A DNA stretch of 64,000 nt, taken from positions 744,001 to 808,000 of the forward strand of contig NZ_CP060780.1 in NCBI RefSeq assembly GCF_014489495.1, given 5' to 3'. This DNA is from Sphingomonas daechungensis (GTDB taxonomy: Bacteria > Pseudomonadota > Alphaproteobacteria > Sphingomonadales > Sphingomonadaceae). Made by a program: the position numbers and the translations under genes. Positions within the stretch are counted from its first letter, which is position 1. The number at the start of each line of letters is the position of its first letter. Of this stretch, positions 9,331 to 19,805 are shown piece after piece. The notes under the pieces are model-generated. The model worked only from the letters and a program-made list of their open reading frames with translations, was not told where the DNA came from and ran no database searches.

Positions 9331-11606
9331 TTACATCCCGAACGCCAAAGTGGCGACCGCGCTGCGGCCGGCACCCGGAACGAAATGGCCTCCTCCAAGC
9401 GCGTCGGCGTAGCGCTCGTCAAACATGTTGAAGACATTCACCCTGAGCGTCGTCTTCGGATTGATGTCGTAGCCAAGCGTCGCATCCGCCACCCAGTAGC
9501 CATCCACCCGCCGCGTCTTGGTCGTGTTGGTGTAACGCGGGCCAACGTAGCGGACTCCGCCGCCGATCTCGACGCCCTGCGGAAGCGTGTACAGCGTCCA
9601 CAGCGAACCGCTGTTCTTGGGCACGTTGCCAAGGCGGTTGCCGATATCCGTCACGGTGTTGGACTCGATCACTTCGCTGTGCAGATAAGTATAGCTCGCG
9701 ACGACTTGCCACCGCTCGGTAATGCGTCCGGTCGCGCCGAACTCGAATCCGTCCACGCGTTGCTCGCCGTCGAGAACCAAGGCGGGCTCACCTGGGAGGC
9801 CCGGTGTGCGTGCATTGGTCTTTTCGGTGCGGAAGATGGCGGAGGTCAGCAACAGCTTCCCGCGGAAGCCATCCCACTTCACGCCAATTTCGAAGGTTCG
9901 GCTATGCTCGGGTCTCAGAGCGCCCTGCGCTTCGGTCGGCGTCGTCTGCGTGAGGTTTTCGATCGACGGATTCACCGAGGTTCCCGCGCCCGCGTAAAGG
10001 CTGAGCGATCGGACCGGCTTGTAGGTGATGCCCGCCCGCCAAGTCAGATAAGAGTCCGACCGCTGGATTGGACCCACCGTCGCCGAAAGCTGCGAAGGTG
10101 CCGGGTCGAAGTCGCTCTTGTTATGCTCCCAGCGAAGTCCGCCAGTAATGAGGACCTGCTCGCTGAGGTAAGCAGTATCGAAAAGGTAAGCCGCGACAGT
10201 GTTGGCCTTGGCGTGAACGATTTCGCCCGGTCGATCCGTTATCGTCCCATTCCATGGCCGATCAGGATCGGGATCGAACAGATCGGTCGATGTCCCGTCC
10301 GTAACAAGGCGAAGTTGGTTGCGGCTCTTCTCGGTCGAAATTTCGAAACCGGCGATCGCATCATGTCGGATGCTTCCGGTTTCGAATCTCGCGAAGAGAT
10401 TCGATTGATTGAGAAGGATCTTGTCGACGGTGTCGCGACCCTGCGTTTGCGGGTTCACGAGGAGCCCGGTCGCCGTCGAGTTCGGCAGGGTTGCGAAGCG
10501 GGGAGCCGAGTAAATTGAGTCTCGCGTCGCGTAACCGTAGCGGGTCGTGTTCGCGATGCGGACTTGAGACGACACATCGTGTTCCAGCGCGAACGTCGCG
10601 ATGTTGGAAGTTGTCTCCTCGTAGTCGCGCTTGGTCAGCCCGTAATAATTGTCGTAACTCACGGGGCCGGCTTGTCGTGATACTCAGGAAGCGCGACGTT
10701 CGTGTTGGGAACGAACGGGATGCCATAGTCGGGTTGGTTGTCACCCTCGATCCGAACATAGGACAGAATCGCGCGGGTCGAGGTTCCCAGGCCGAGGGCA
10801 ATCGACGGCGCGATTCCCCACCGCTTCGTTTTGACATGATCGCGCCCGGGCACGTCAGCGTCGTGATACATGAGGTTGAGACGGAGCGCGGCGCCGCTGC
10901 CGACTCCGAGCGATTCTCCGCCGACGTTCAAATCCGCAGTGCCGCGGACATAACCGGGTAGTCCAAGGCCGACCGTTCCATTCACGAACGTGTCGAGCTT
11001 CGGCTGCTTCGAGAACATGTTGATATAGCCGCCAGTCGAGCCACGACCCGTCTGGGCCGAAGCCGGGCCCTTTACGACCTCGACCTGCTCCACGTTGAAA
11101 GTGTCCCGCGTATAGCTGGCAAAGTCGCGGATGCCGTCGACGAAGATGTCGTTCCGGGCACCAAAACCCCGCAGGGTCAGGTTGTCGCCTGCGGGTCCGC
11201 CACCGCCCTCGCCCGCAGCCATGCTGATGCCCGAGACGTTGCGAAGGACATCGTTGAGAGTCGTTGCGGCTTGCTGCTCGATGATCTCGCGCGGAATGAT
11301 GCTGATCGACTGCGGTGCGTCGCGAACGTCCGGCAGACGGCTGTTGAGCGTGTTGATCCGGTACTTGTCCGCAGTGACCACAATTGCGTCAGACGGCGCT
11401 TCGGCGGAGTCAGCGGCGGCTGAAGCGCCGACCGTATTGGCAAGCACCGCGTTCGCAGCATCTGATTCCGCGCTAACCCCGGTCTGCCCGGCCTGCGCGA
11501 CTTCGGAGGCATGAGCGCCGGAACCCAGCAAGAGCGTGGAGCCGACAAGCGCCGAAGCAGCCTTCCTGTAGGAACGGATCCCGGGGCTGCTCGAATATCG
11601 CGACAC
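9331..11606 (-). CDS. TonB-dependent catecholate-type siderophore receptor (frame broken)
   Basis: Outer-membrane ferric siderophore importer, about 758 residues. A signal peptide (residues 1-33, ending GSGAHA) is followed by a plug domain (DAPQSISIIPREIIEQQAA, NLTLRGFGARNDIFVDGIRD) and a 22-strand barrel ending in ATLAFGM with a terminal aromatic pattern. The frame breaks at 10663-10666 in a GGGG run; adding one base gives HDKPAPVSYDNYYGL, so the two open frames are one gene. The plug and the link to the PiuC-type hydroxylase favour a Fiu-like receptor for monomeric catechols. A Fur-like box lies just upstream. Confidence 0.88.
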
Positions 11607-11656
11607 TGGAACTTACCCCTATTTGTTGCTTCGACAGAACGAATAGAGGCGGACTA

Positions 11657-11681
11657 TCGTTATTGATAGTCATTCGCAATA
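11657..11681 (-). promoter_or_regulatory. Fur-like iron box upstream of the TonB receptor
   Basis: The minus-strand sequence TGCGAATGACTATCAATAAC resembles the Fur consensus GATAATGATAATCATTATC, with alternating A/T-rich GATAAT-like units. It lies about 50 nt before the receptor ATG, where an iron repressor would block transcription. Fur or a related regulator is inferred, not shown. Confidence 0.6.
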
Positions 11682-11722
11682 GCATATCTGGTTTGGCGTT
11701 GTTTTTGATCGAGGCTGGACGA

Positions 11723-12415
11723 TCAGCTCCTTTGCGTCAGACGAATGGCGGCGGTCTCAATTTGCTTTTCCCGGTCGGGAGCCATGCGGTTAGACCGCTC
11801 GTAAACCTTGGCCACGAGTGTCGCGCCGGCCTTGTCCGGCGTGCCGGAATCGAAGGGCGGATGAGGGTCGTATTCGATACCCAACTGAACGCTACGGGCG
11901 TATTCCTCGCCTGCGATCCGAGCAGTCAGCGCAAGCGCGAAATCGATGCCGGCCGTGACGCCTCCCCCGGTTACACGGTTGCGGTCGAACACGACCCGCT
12001 CTGCGACCGGCTCCGCATCGAACAGGGTCAGATAGCCGCTCCATGCCCAGTGCGAGGTCGCGCGATACCCTTTGAGGAGGCCGGCCGCTCCCAGGATGAG
12101 CGAACCTGTGCAGACGCTCGTCACCCACTGCGCCGAGCCTCCCACGCGCCGGACCCATGCGAGCGCCTCGTCATCGTGCATGACATCAACGCATCCGAAG
12201 CCGCCGGGAACGCAAAGGATGTCGGCTGTCTCCACTTCGTCCAACGTCGCGGTCGGCAGCAGCGAAAAGCCGCTATCGGTCGGCACCGGGTCCACCGACT
12301 TCCAGACCAGGTCGACCTGCGCGTTGGGCAAGCGGGACAGGACTTGCGCGGGCCCGGTCAGATCCAGCTGGGTGACGTTGGGGTAGACGAGGAATACGAC
12401 GCGGATCGGGCTCAT
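11723..12415 (-). CDS. DJ-1/PfpI-family protein, isonitrile hydratase-like
   Basis: 230 residues with a class-I glutamine amidotransferase-like fold. C102 in SVCTGSLILGAAGLL is the nucleophile elbow; with T103 and D18 (QLDLTGP) it matches the Cys-Thr-Asp set described for Pseudomonas isonitrile hydratase InhA. It lacks the DNA-binding AraC domain that larger GlxA-type relatives carry. ATG 12415 has a good GGGAG site and lies right after the SMC stop on the same strand. Substrate is not predictable; glyoxalase-like or isonitrile hydration are family options. Confidence 0.8.
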   Translation of the reverse strand: MSPIRVVFLVYPNVTQLDLTGPAQVLSRLPNAQVDLVWKSVDPVPTDSGFSLLPTATLDEVETADILCVPGGFGCVDVMHDDEALAWVRRVGGSAQWVTSVCTGSLILGAAGLLKGYRATSHWAWSGYLTLFDAEPVAERVVFDRNRVTGGGVTAGIDFALALTARIAGEEYARSVQLGIEYDPHPPFDSGTPDKAGATLVAKVYERSNRMAPDREKQIETAAIRLTQRS

Positions 12416-12419
12416 CTCC

Positions 12420-15400
12420 CTATTCTGCAGCGAGAAGCGTCTCCGCGCCACCAAGGTCGACCGAGACCAGCCGGCTGATGCCCTTTTCGATCATGGTCAC
12501 GCCGTAGAGACGATGCATCCGGCTCATCGTCACCGCATTGTGCGTGACGATCAGGTAACGCGTGTCGGTCTCCCGGGTCATGCGGTCGAGCAGATCGCAG
12601 AAACGTTCGACATTGGCGTCGTCGAGCGGCGCGTCGACCTCGTCGAGGACGCAGATCGGCGCGGGATTGGTCAGGAACAAGGCGAAGATCAAAGCAACCG
12701 CCGTCAACGCCTGCTCGCCACCCGACAACAAGGTCAGGGTCGAGAGGCGCTTGCCCGGCGGCTGGGCCATGATTTCGAGGCCCGCCTCCAGCGGATCGTC
12801 GCTTTCGACCAGCTCGAGGTGCGCCTGCCCGCCATCGAACAGCGACGTGAACAGGCTTCGGAAGTGGGCGTCGACCTGGCGATAGGCGTCCAGCAACCGC
12901 ACGCGCCCCTCGCGGTTGAGATTGCCGATCGAGCCGCGCAGGCGGTGGATCGCCTGGGTGAGTTCCTCGGCTTCCTCGGCGCCCTTGATGCGAGCCTCGT
13001 CGAGCTCGGCGAGTTCCTGTTCGGCAACCAGATTCACTGGGCCGATCCGCTCCCGCTCCGCCGTCAGCCGTTCGAGCAGGGCAGACTGTACGTCAGCATC
13101 GACGGCCTCGGTCTCATCGAACCCCAGTTTCTCGGGAAGCCGCTGAGGAATGCATTCGAACCGCTCAAAGCAGACGCGGCCATATTCAGTGCGCCGCGCT
13201 TCCTGCGCTTCCGCGCGCGCAGAAGCGGCTGCTCGCCGTTCCCGAGCCGACGATAGCGATTCGTTTGCCGTCGCGAAGGCCGCCGCCGCCTTGGCGACCT
13301 CGCCCTCCGCGGCCCGCTCGGCTTCAGCCGCAGCCGAGGTGCCGCGCTCGCAGTCGCGTGAGCGCGCTTCGAGCTCGACGATTGCATCGTCGAGGCGCAC
13401 CGGCTCCGCACTCAGTTGCTCGCGTTCGGCGGCCTGTTGGCCTTGGCGCTCGACTGCCGAAGCCAGGCGCCGGTTGGCGTCCGCATGCCGCCTGCGCCAT
13501 TCCTCCTGCTCCCGTCCGGCCGTCCCGTGCCGTTCGCGAGCCGCAGCCGTCTCGCGCGCTCGGGTGGCGGCCTCGGCGCGTTTGTCGGCGACCGCGGAGC
13601 CCGCCGAGGACGCATGCGAACGGACGGCCTCCACATCCGCTTCCAGCACCGCCGGATCGGCCAATCCCGCGATAACGCCTTCGGCGGCCCTCAGAGCCTC
13701 GGCCGAAGCTTCTGCAACCGGCTTCAGATCCTCGACACGCTGGCCGACGGCCTCGCGCTGGGCATTGAGCCGGTCGATCGCAGCGGCAGCGGCATCCGCC
13801 GCCCGCTCGGCGTCGCGAACGTCTCGCTCCGCGGTTGACGCAGCCTTGCGCTGCTCATCCCTTCAAATCTCCAGCGTTCCACGTCCCGGGCCGCCTGGTC
13901 GCGGGCTGCAGCGGCGGCATCGGCCGCCTGCTCAAGATCCGGAAGCTGCTTTTGCAGGTCGGCGAGACGGTTCCCCGGATCAACCGCTCCGCCGCCGCTG
14001 CGCCAGATCCGGTTGAAACGAAACCGTCCCAACGCCGCAGGACGCCATCGCGAGTCACCAGTCTCTGGCCGACGGCGAGAACCTGGCCCCGGTCCTGATC
14101 GCTCACGCCGATTTGCTTCAGTCGGCGCAGCAATTGCGACGGAGCCCTGACGTGGTCGATGAGTGGTTCGACTCCCGAGGGAAGAGCGGGGTCGCCGGTC
14201 TGCGCATCGCTGCCCGTCCAACGGCGAAGACCCTCGCCGCCGATCGAGGCGTCCGCGTCTTCACCCAGGGCCGCCGCCAAAGCGCGCTCGTACCCGGCGT
14301 CAGCGGACAGGCTCTCGATGGCCGAACCGCCGCCATGCTGGAGAGCACGCTCAAGGGCCTGCGCCTCAGCCCTCGCAGCCGACAAAGCGGCGCGCGCGGC
14401 CGCCAGCGAGCTTTCCGCCGCATCGCGGCGCTCAGCAGCGGAAGCCCGTTCGTGCTCCGCTGCTTCAAGATCCTTTTCTGCCTTTGCCTGCGCAGACTTT
14501 CCGGCCTCAGCACGCTTCAAGGCTTCGGCGCGGGCCGCATCTTCCGCGGAGCCCGTGCCCAAGGCTTGGAGCTGAGCCGTGAGCCGCTGTCGTTCCTGAT
14601 CCGTGCGTTCGACCTGCGCCCGGGCCGCTTCGAGAGCGGCTTCGGCGACACGGCGCTCCGCGCGCATCGCCGCCTGACGGGTCAGGAGGTCTGCAAGCGC
14701 AGCCTCTGCTTCGCGCGATTTGGTCTCCAAGTCCGCAAGCTCGCGCCCGATGCGGGCCGACTGGGCTTCATCATCCGACAGGCGGTGCTCGATCGCCGCC
14801 CGCTCGGAATCCAGCTCCGCGATCCGGGCCTCGGCATCGTGCCGAAGCGCTTCTTCGCGCTCGACATCCGACGCAAGCGACGCATCCAACCGGTCAAGCT
14901 CCGCCAGCCTGCGGACAACCGTATCCCGCCGCGCGCGGGTCGTGGCGAGTTCATGCGCCAGCGCGGTCGCCCGCTCGCGAGCCTCGGACAATTCATGACG
15001 ACGCTGATTCAGCGATGCGGCTGCTTGGTCCTGTGCCTGCTGGGCGTTTGCCATTGCGCCCTGCAAGGATGCCACTTGCCCTCGGCGTCTTTGGCTTCCT
15101 TGAGCGCCGCAGTCGCTGCGAGGTCGGCTTCGACCCAACGGGCGTGGACCAGACGTGCCTCGGCAGCCCGGATCTTGTCGGAGAGTTGCCGGTAACGCTC
15201 GGCGGCACGCGCCTGGCGCCTCAGCTGCGCTGCGCGCTGCTCCTGATCGGACAGAAGTTCGGCCAGCCGGCTGAGGTTGGTTTCCGTCGCCCGAAGCTTT
15301 TGCTCCGCATCCTTCCGCCGCGCATGAAGCCCTGAGATCCCGGCTGCCTCCTCAAGCAGCAGGCGGCGCTCCGTCGGCTTGGCGGAAATGATCGATCCCA

Positions 15401-15833
15401 CCTTGCCCTGGCTGACCAGCGCCGGCGAGTGAGCACCCGTGGCGGCGTCAGCGAACAGCAAAGATACGTCCTTGGCACGAACGTCGCGACCGTCGATCCG
15501 ATATGCCGAACCCGAGCCACGCTCGATCCGGCGAACAACCTCGCTCTCGCCGGTGGGCCCCTCATCGCCCGGCTGACGCTCCAGGAGAATGGATACCTCC
15601 GCGAAGTCGCGCGGCGGGCGCGTCGCCGTGCCGGCGAAAATGACGTCGTCCATGCCGCCGCCGCGAAGCGACTTTGGACTGCCTTCGCCCATCACCCAGC
15701 GTATGGCCTCGAGGAGGTTCGATTTGCCGCATCCGTTCGGCCCGACCACCCCGGTCAGGCCGGGCTCGATCCGGAGCTCCGACGGTTCGACGAAGCTCTT
15801 GAACCCGCTGAGTTTCAGCCGGCGGATGCGCAA
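12420..15833 (-). CDS. smc: Chromosome segregation protein SMC (three frame breaks)
   Basis: Structural maintenance of chromosomes ATPase, about 1138 residues, the normal length. The N-terminus has Walker [10 protein letters not shown] and the start [14 protein letters not shown]; then long coiled-coil arms around a hinge near 14.1-14.3 kb. The C-terminal head has the signature [16 protein letters not shown] and Walker [12 protein letters not shown]. Single-base deletions at 15079-15081, 13973-13976 and 13859-13861 (all C runs on the plus strand) split it into four frames. Adding one base at each gives DAEGQVASLQ, RLIRGNRLADL and RFEGDEQRKAA. The essential function and perfect repair argue for sequence errors. 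Confidence 0.92.
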
Positions 15834-15860
15834 ATCGTCTCCCCCACCCTTAGGCCACAG

Positions 15861-16616
15861 CTAGCTGCCGAGCGCGTCGCGAAGCTGCGGCTCGAGCTTT
15901 TCCCAGGTCGCAGTTTCCTTGAGCATCGTGCCGTTGATCACGAACGACGGCGTTCCCGTGAATTCCGGGAACTGCGTGGTCGTGTCGCCATTCATCTGCA
16001 CCAGCAGGTTGATCTCATTCTGGTCCGTCAGGCAGGCGTTGCTCTTGCCCGAAGGCAGGCCGCGTTGCGCCGCCCACTGCTGAAGTTGCGACAGTTTGGC
16101 GATCTCCAGGAACTGCTTGTCCGGCCCCATCGCCTGAATCGCCTGGAACTTCTCCGGCGGAATGTCCTGGATCTTGCTGGTCCAGTTCTTCTGGTCGGCA
16201 TAGAGTTCACGAACCAGCGGGAAGAAACGGTCGGGGCCAGCGCAGCGCGCCAGCAACGAGGCGGTCAGATCGAACGGATCGCGGACGAAGTTCCGGAATT
16301 CCCAGCTCACGCGTCCGGTCTTCACGAAGTCATTGACGAGCTTGTCGGCGCCCTTCTCGTCGAACTCGGCGCAGTGCGGACAAGTCAACGAGCCGAACTC
16401 GATCAACTTCACATCGGCGTTCGGGTTGCCCATCACATAGCCGCCTTCAGCGGTTCGGCTCACCAGCTTCGACCAATCGCCGTTGGGCGCCTTGATCGCC
16501 TTGATCGGCGCATTGCTGCTGCTTGAGCTGCCGCTGGCGTTGGCTCCGTTATCTGCATTGCAAGCCGCGCTTGCGAGGATCGCCGCAGCGGCGAGCAGGA
16601 CGTAGGCAGATTTCAT
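15861..16616 (-). CDS. DsbA-like thioredoxin-fold lipoprotein
   Basis: 251 residues. A signal peptide ends in a lipobox (LASAAC, Cys19), so it is probably a membrane-anchored periplasmic lipoprotein. CPHC in FGSLTCPHCAEF is the DsbA-type redox active site, and FTGTPSFVING carries the cis-proline loop. It is a thiol:disulfide oxidoreductase or isomerase for exported proteins. Its start overlaps the stop of dciA by ATGA, and smc follows closely; this order is conserved in Sphingomonadales. The electron partner (DsbB-like) is not in the window. Confidence 0.87.
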   Translation of the reverse strand: MKSAYVLLAAAAILASAACNADNGANASGSSSSSNAPIKAIKAPNGDWSKLVSRTAEGGYVMGNPNADVKLIEFGSLTCPHCAEFDEKGADKLVNDFVKTGRVSWEFRNFVRDPFDLTASLLARCAGPDRFFPLVRELYADQKNWTSKIQDIPPEKFQAIQAMGPDKQFLEIAKLSQLQQWAAQRGLPSGKSNACLTDQNEINLLVQMNGDTTTQFPEFTGTPSFVINGTMLKETATWEKLEPQLRDALGS

Positions 16617-17180
16617 CGTTCACTCCGAAAGGTGACGGGAATGGGGTTGTCGGCGGGCGCTTCGACCGTCGGCGCGCCGCTCGTACCGGAAATCTTTCCG
16701 GCAAGCGATTCAAGGCACGCGCGAAGCTCCGGATCGGCGATTTGCCGAAGTCCTTCGCCCAATTCCTTGGGAACGGGCGCAGCTCCGGGCGCGCCGGCTT
16801 CGGCCGGGGTGCCGATGGCTTCCCCTGCCGAAAGACGACCCTGTCGATGGCCCATATCCAAAGAAGCGGTTCACGCGTTCGATGATCAGTGGCGCCAGAT
16901 GCTGAAGCAGAGGTGAATGGGCGCCCTCGACGAGCAAAGTCAGGACGCCGCCGGACTTCTTGCCCATCGGGAAACGGATCGACTCAGGAGAAGACACCCT
17001 GGCATAGCGCTCCCCGACGATCTCGCTCCAGCGGCTGACGATCGCGCCCTGAACGAAGCCGAAGCGGCGGAACGCGACGCCGCCGATCTCACCCACCAGC
17101 TCTCCGGCCGCGCGGGCACGGCCGCTGCGCGGCGCGTCTTCCGCATTTGGCTTTACAGTCGGTGACTTGGGCTTCGCCAT
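16613..17180 (-). CDS. DciA-like DUF721 protein, replicative helicase loader (two frame breaks)
   Basis: About 190 residues. The N-terminal half (GGVAFRRFGFVQGAIVSRWSEIVGERYA, then HSPLLQHLAPLIIERVNRFFGY) is the DUF721 domain of DciA, which loads DnaB helicase in bacteria lacking DnaC. Two C runs, at 16851-16853 and 16822-16825, have each lost a base about 25 nt apart. Repair gives GYGAIDRVVFRQGEAIG, a typical DUF721 continuation. The C-terminal tail is Pro/Ala-rich. It is divergent from mutY and coupled by overlap to the dsbA-like gene. Confidence 0.8.
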
Positions 17181-17207
17181 CGTCTCTCGTCATGCCATAG
17201 GCAAAAG

Positions 17208-18206
17208 GTGCCCGCCAACCGTTTGCTCCAACATTATGTGGATAACGCGCGCCGCCTTCCGTGGCGCGCAATGCCCGGCGAGCCGGCGCCCGAACCTTAC
17301 CGGGTTTGGCTGAGCGAGGTCATGCTTCAGCAGACGACAGTTGCCGCCGTCACACCGCGCTTCGAGCGCTTCCTCCAGAAATGGCCGACGATCGAGGCGC
17401 TGGCCGCAGCGAGAGACGAGGATGTACTCTCGGAATGGGCGGGGCTCGGCTATTACGCTCGCGCCCGCAATCTCATCGCCTGCGCTCGTGAAGTCGCTGC
17501 GCTGGGCGACTTCCCGGACACCGCTGCCGGGCTGCGCAAGCTTCCGGGAATCGGCGAGTATACCGCGGCCGCCATCGCCGCGATCGCTTTCGGCGAGCCG
17601 ATAGCGGTGGTCGACACCAACGTCGCCAGGGTCATCATCCGCTTTGCCGGCCTCGAAAGTACCATCGAGCAGTCCCGCGACACGATCCGCGAGATCGTCG
17701 CGTCCATGACTCCAGCCGATCGTCCGGGGGATTTTGCGCAGTCGATGATGGACCTCGGCGCGACGATTTGCCGACCGAAGAGTCCTGTTTGTGGTGCCTG
17801 CCCGCTTGCCGAGGACTGCGTTGCCGCCGCTTCGGGCGAGCCCGAGCGCTTCCCGGCCCGCAAGCAAAGAGCGGCCCGACCGGTGCGCTATGGCATTGCC
17901 CATTGGATCGAGCGCAACGGCGCAATCTGGCTTGTTCGAAGGCCACGTAAGGGCATGCTCGGCGGAATGGCGGCTCTCCCGGGTTCGGACTGGACTGAGG
18001 AGCAGCCGAAGTCTCGGTCAGCGCTCGGCCACATTACCCATGATTTCACTCACTTCCGCCTCGAACTGGCGGTCGTCGCGCACAAATCTGCCACTGGTGA
18101 TGGCTGGTGGCAGAAGATCGACGATCTGGTCGACGCCGGCCTGCCGACCTTGTACCGGCGCGCGGTGGAATCTGTTTTCCAGTCCCGGAGCGCGCTTGCC
18201 GCCTGA
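17208..18206 (+). CDS. mutY: Adenine DNA glycosylase MutY
   Basis: Removes adenine mispaired with 8-oxoguanine in base-excision repair. 332 residues: helix-hairpin-helix (LRKLPGIGEYTAAAIAAIAF) with catalytic E37 (LSEVMLQQT) and Asp in AVVDTNVARV. The 4Fe-4S cluster cysteines are arranged C-x6-C-x2-C-x5-C (CRPKSPVCGACPLAEDC). A shortened C-terminal NUDIX-like domain follows (HITHDFTHFRLEL) that recognises 8-oxoG. Starts at GTG 17208; no strong ribosome site is visible. nudC overlaps its end. Confidence 0.93.
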   Translation: MPANRLLQHYVDNARRLPWRAMPGEPAPEPYRVWLSEVMLQQTTVAAVTPRFERFLQKWPTIEALAAARDEDVLSEWAGLGYYARARNLIACAREVAALGDFPDTAAGLRKLPGIGEYTAAAIAAIAFGEPIAVVDTNVARVIIRFAGLESTIEQSRDTIREIVASMTPADRPGDFAQSMMDLGATICRPKSPVCGACPLAEDCVAAASGEPERFPARKQRAARPVRYGIAHWIERNGAIWLVRRPRKGMLGGMAALPGSDWTEEQPKSRSALGHITHDFTHFRLELAVVAHKSATGDGWWQKIDDLVDAGLPTLYRRAVESVFQSRSALAA

Positions 18207-19041
18207 ACCCTTCTTCTCAGGGCCTGGAATCGATCGCGTCGACCCGGCTCGCGCCGATGAGGTCCGCTTCGCCGAATTCGTCACGCGCGAGGATGGGCTC
18301 CAGCTTATCTGGCGCGACGGCCTACCGGCGGTTGGCGATGACGGCCGTCTCGAGTGGCAGTCAGCGCAATCAACCGATCTCTTCCTCGGCATGCAGGACG
18401 GCCAGCCGCGCTTTTCCGCGACCGAGCAGCCGCACACCAACGCCCGGGCAGCGTTCGACACCATCGGCCTATTGGCCGACGACGAAGCGCCGCTGTTTGC
18501 CGCCGCGCTAAGCCTGGCCTGGTGGCACAATCGCCACCGCTTCTGCGCCAACTGCGGCTCCCCCACCGAAATCGAGCGGGCAGGCTGGTCCCGCCGCTGC
18601 CCGGAATGCTCGGCCCAGCACTTTCCCCGCGTGGACCCCGTCGTCATCATGCTGGCTGAGCACGACGGCCGCCTGCTGCTCGGTCGCCAGCCACAATATC
18701 CCGCCGGCCGCTACTCCGCGCTCGCCGGCTTCCTCGAGCCTGGCGAATCGATCGAAGCCGCGGTCGCCCGGGAGCTTCATGAAGAAGCAGGGATCAGGGT
18801 CCGGAACGTCTCTTATGTTGCGAGCCAGCCCTGGCCGTTCCCCTCGTCGCTGATGCTCGGCTGTCACGCCGAGGCGCTGGACGCGGAACTCACCATCGAC
18901 ACCACCGAGCTCGACGACGCTCGCTGGTTCACGCGGGTAGAGGTCGAGGCCGCGCTCGCGGGGGCGCCCGGTGCCACGTTCCAGGCGCCGCCACGGTTCG
19001 CGATTGCGCGCACCTTGCTCGAACGCTGGCTCGCCGCTTGA
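18196..19041 (+). CDS. nudC: NAD+/NADH pyrophosphatase NudC
   Basis: Nudix hydrolase of about 281 residues that cleaves NADH and removes NAD caps from RNA. The zinc ribbon CANCGSP...CPEC, the Nudix box GFLEPGESIEAAVARELHEEAGI and the NudC-specific SQPWPFPSS motif are all present. The start is probably TTG 18196, overlapping the mutY end by 11 nt, because no ATG or GTG in frame comes before the conserved region. Coupling of two damage-control genes is sensible. Confidence 0.9.
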   Translation: MPPEPFFSGPGIDRVDPARADEVRFAEFVTREDGLQLIWRDGLPAVGDDGRLEWQSAQSTDLFLGMQDGQPRFSATEQPHTNARAAFDTIGLLADDEAPLFAAALSLAWWHNRHRFCANCGSPTEIERAGWSRRCPECSAQHFPRVDPVVIMLAEHDGRLLLGRQPQYPAGRYSALAGFLEPGESIEAAVARELHEEAGIRVRNVSYVASQPWPFPSSLMLGCHAEALDAELTIDTTELDDARWFTRVEVEAALAGAPGATFQAPPRFAIARTLLERWLAA

Positions 19042-19116
19042 TGTGCCGCTGAGTCGTTCGTAAAGAGCGGCGCAAATTCCATTCGCTTAGCCTCGGCAAC
19101 CGCCGTTCGGAGACCC

Positions 19117-19802
19117 ATGGACGACCGTTTCAACACCATCGCCGGCTGGACCCTTTTCGCTGGCATTGTCGCTCTTGGAGCATCGATCGTTGCCGGTGAA
19201 TCGTTCCACAGCGAACGGCCCGAACACATGGGCTTCCCGATCGAAGGCGTGGTTGAGGAAGGTGCCGGCGCCGCAGAGGCGGAGAAGCCGATCGCGTTCT
19301 ATCTCGCCAGCGCCGATCCGGCAGCGGGTGAGCAGGTCTTCAAGAAGTGCACCGCCTGCCACAACGCGGACCAGGGTGGCGCCAACGCGCTCGGCCCGAA
19401 CTTGTGGGATGTGCTCGGTGAGCCGGTCGGCAAGGGCAAGGGCTTCCCCTTCTCGCCTGCACTGTCAGGCGTTGGCGGCACCTGGAACTGGGACAATATG
19501 AACGCGTGGCTCACGAGCCCGAAGAAGTTCGCTCCCGGCACCAAGATGACCTTCGCCGGCCTCAGCAATCCGCAGGATCGCGCCAACGTCATTGCGTTCC
19601 TGAACGCGCACAGCGATGCGCCGCTTCCGCTTCCCGCAGCTCCCGCCGAGGCGGCTGCACCAGCAGCCGGGACAAGGCGGCCGCCGACAATGCGGCAGGA
19701 ACCGGGACCAACGACGGTCCGCAGGTTGCCAAAGACGTTCCAGCCGACGCGAAGAAGCCGGGCGGTGGCGAAGCGGTGAACCAGGCCGCCCCGGCCCACT
19801 AA
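19117..19802 (+). CDS. Membrane-anchored c-type cytochrome (cytochrome c2-like; frame broken)
   Basis: About 228 residues: one N-terminal membrane helix (GWTLFAGIVALGASIV), an acidic linker, then a class-I cytochrome c domain with heme site CTACH at residue 86 and distal Met in GTKMTFAGL. Such anchored cytochromes carry electrons from bc1 complex to oxidase. Near 19669-19671 a GGG run has lost one base; repair gives APAAGDKAAADNAAGTG and an Ala/Pro/Lys-rich tail ending QAAPAH at TAA 19802. The tail is low complexity, so its exact length is less sure. Confidence 0.83.
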
Positions 19803-19805
19803 GCC

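Noticed and set aside
10659-11606. A separate short TonB plug protein
   Set aside because: It continues directly into the barrel frame after one added base at 10663-10666, giving a normal-length receptor.
12513-13256. Long open frames on the plus strand inside smc
   Set aside because: Shadows of the coiled-coil coding sequence, no family motifs.
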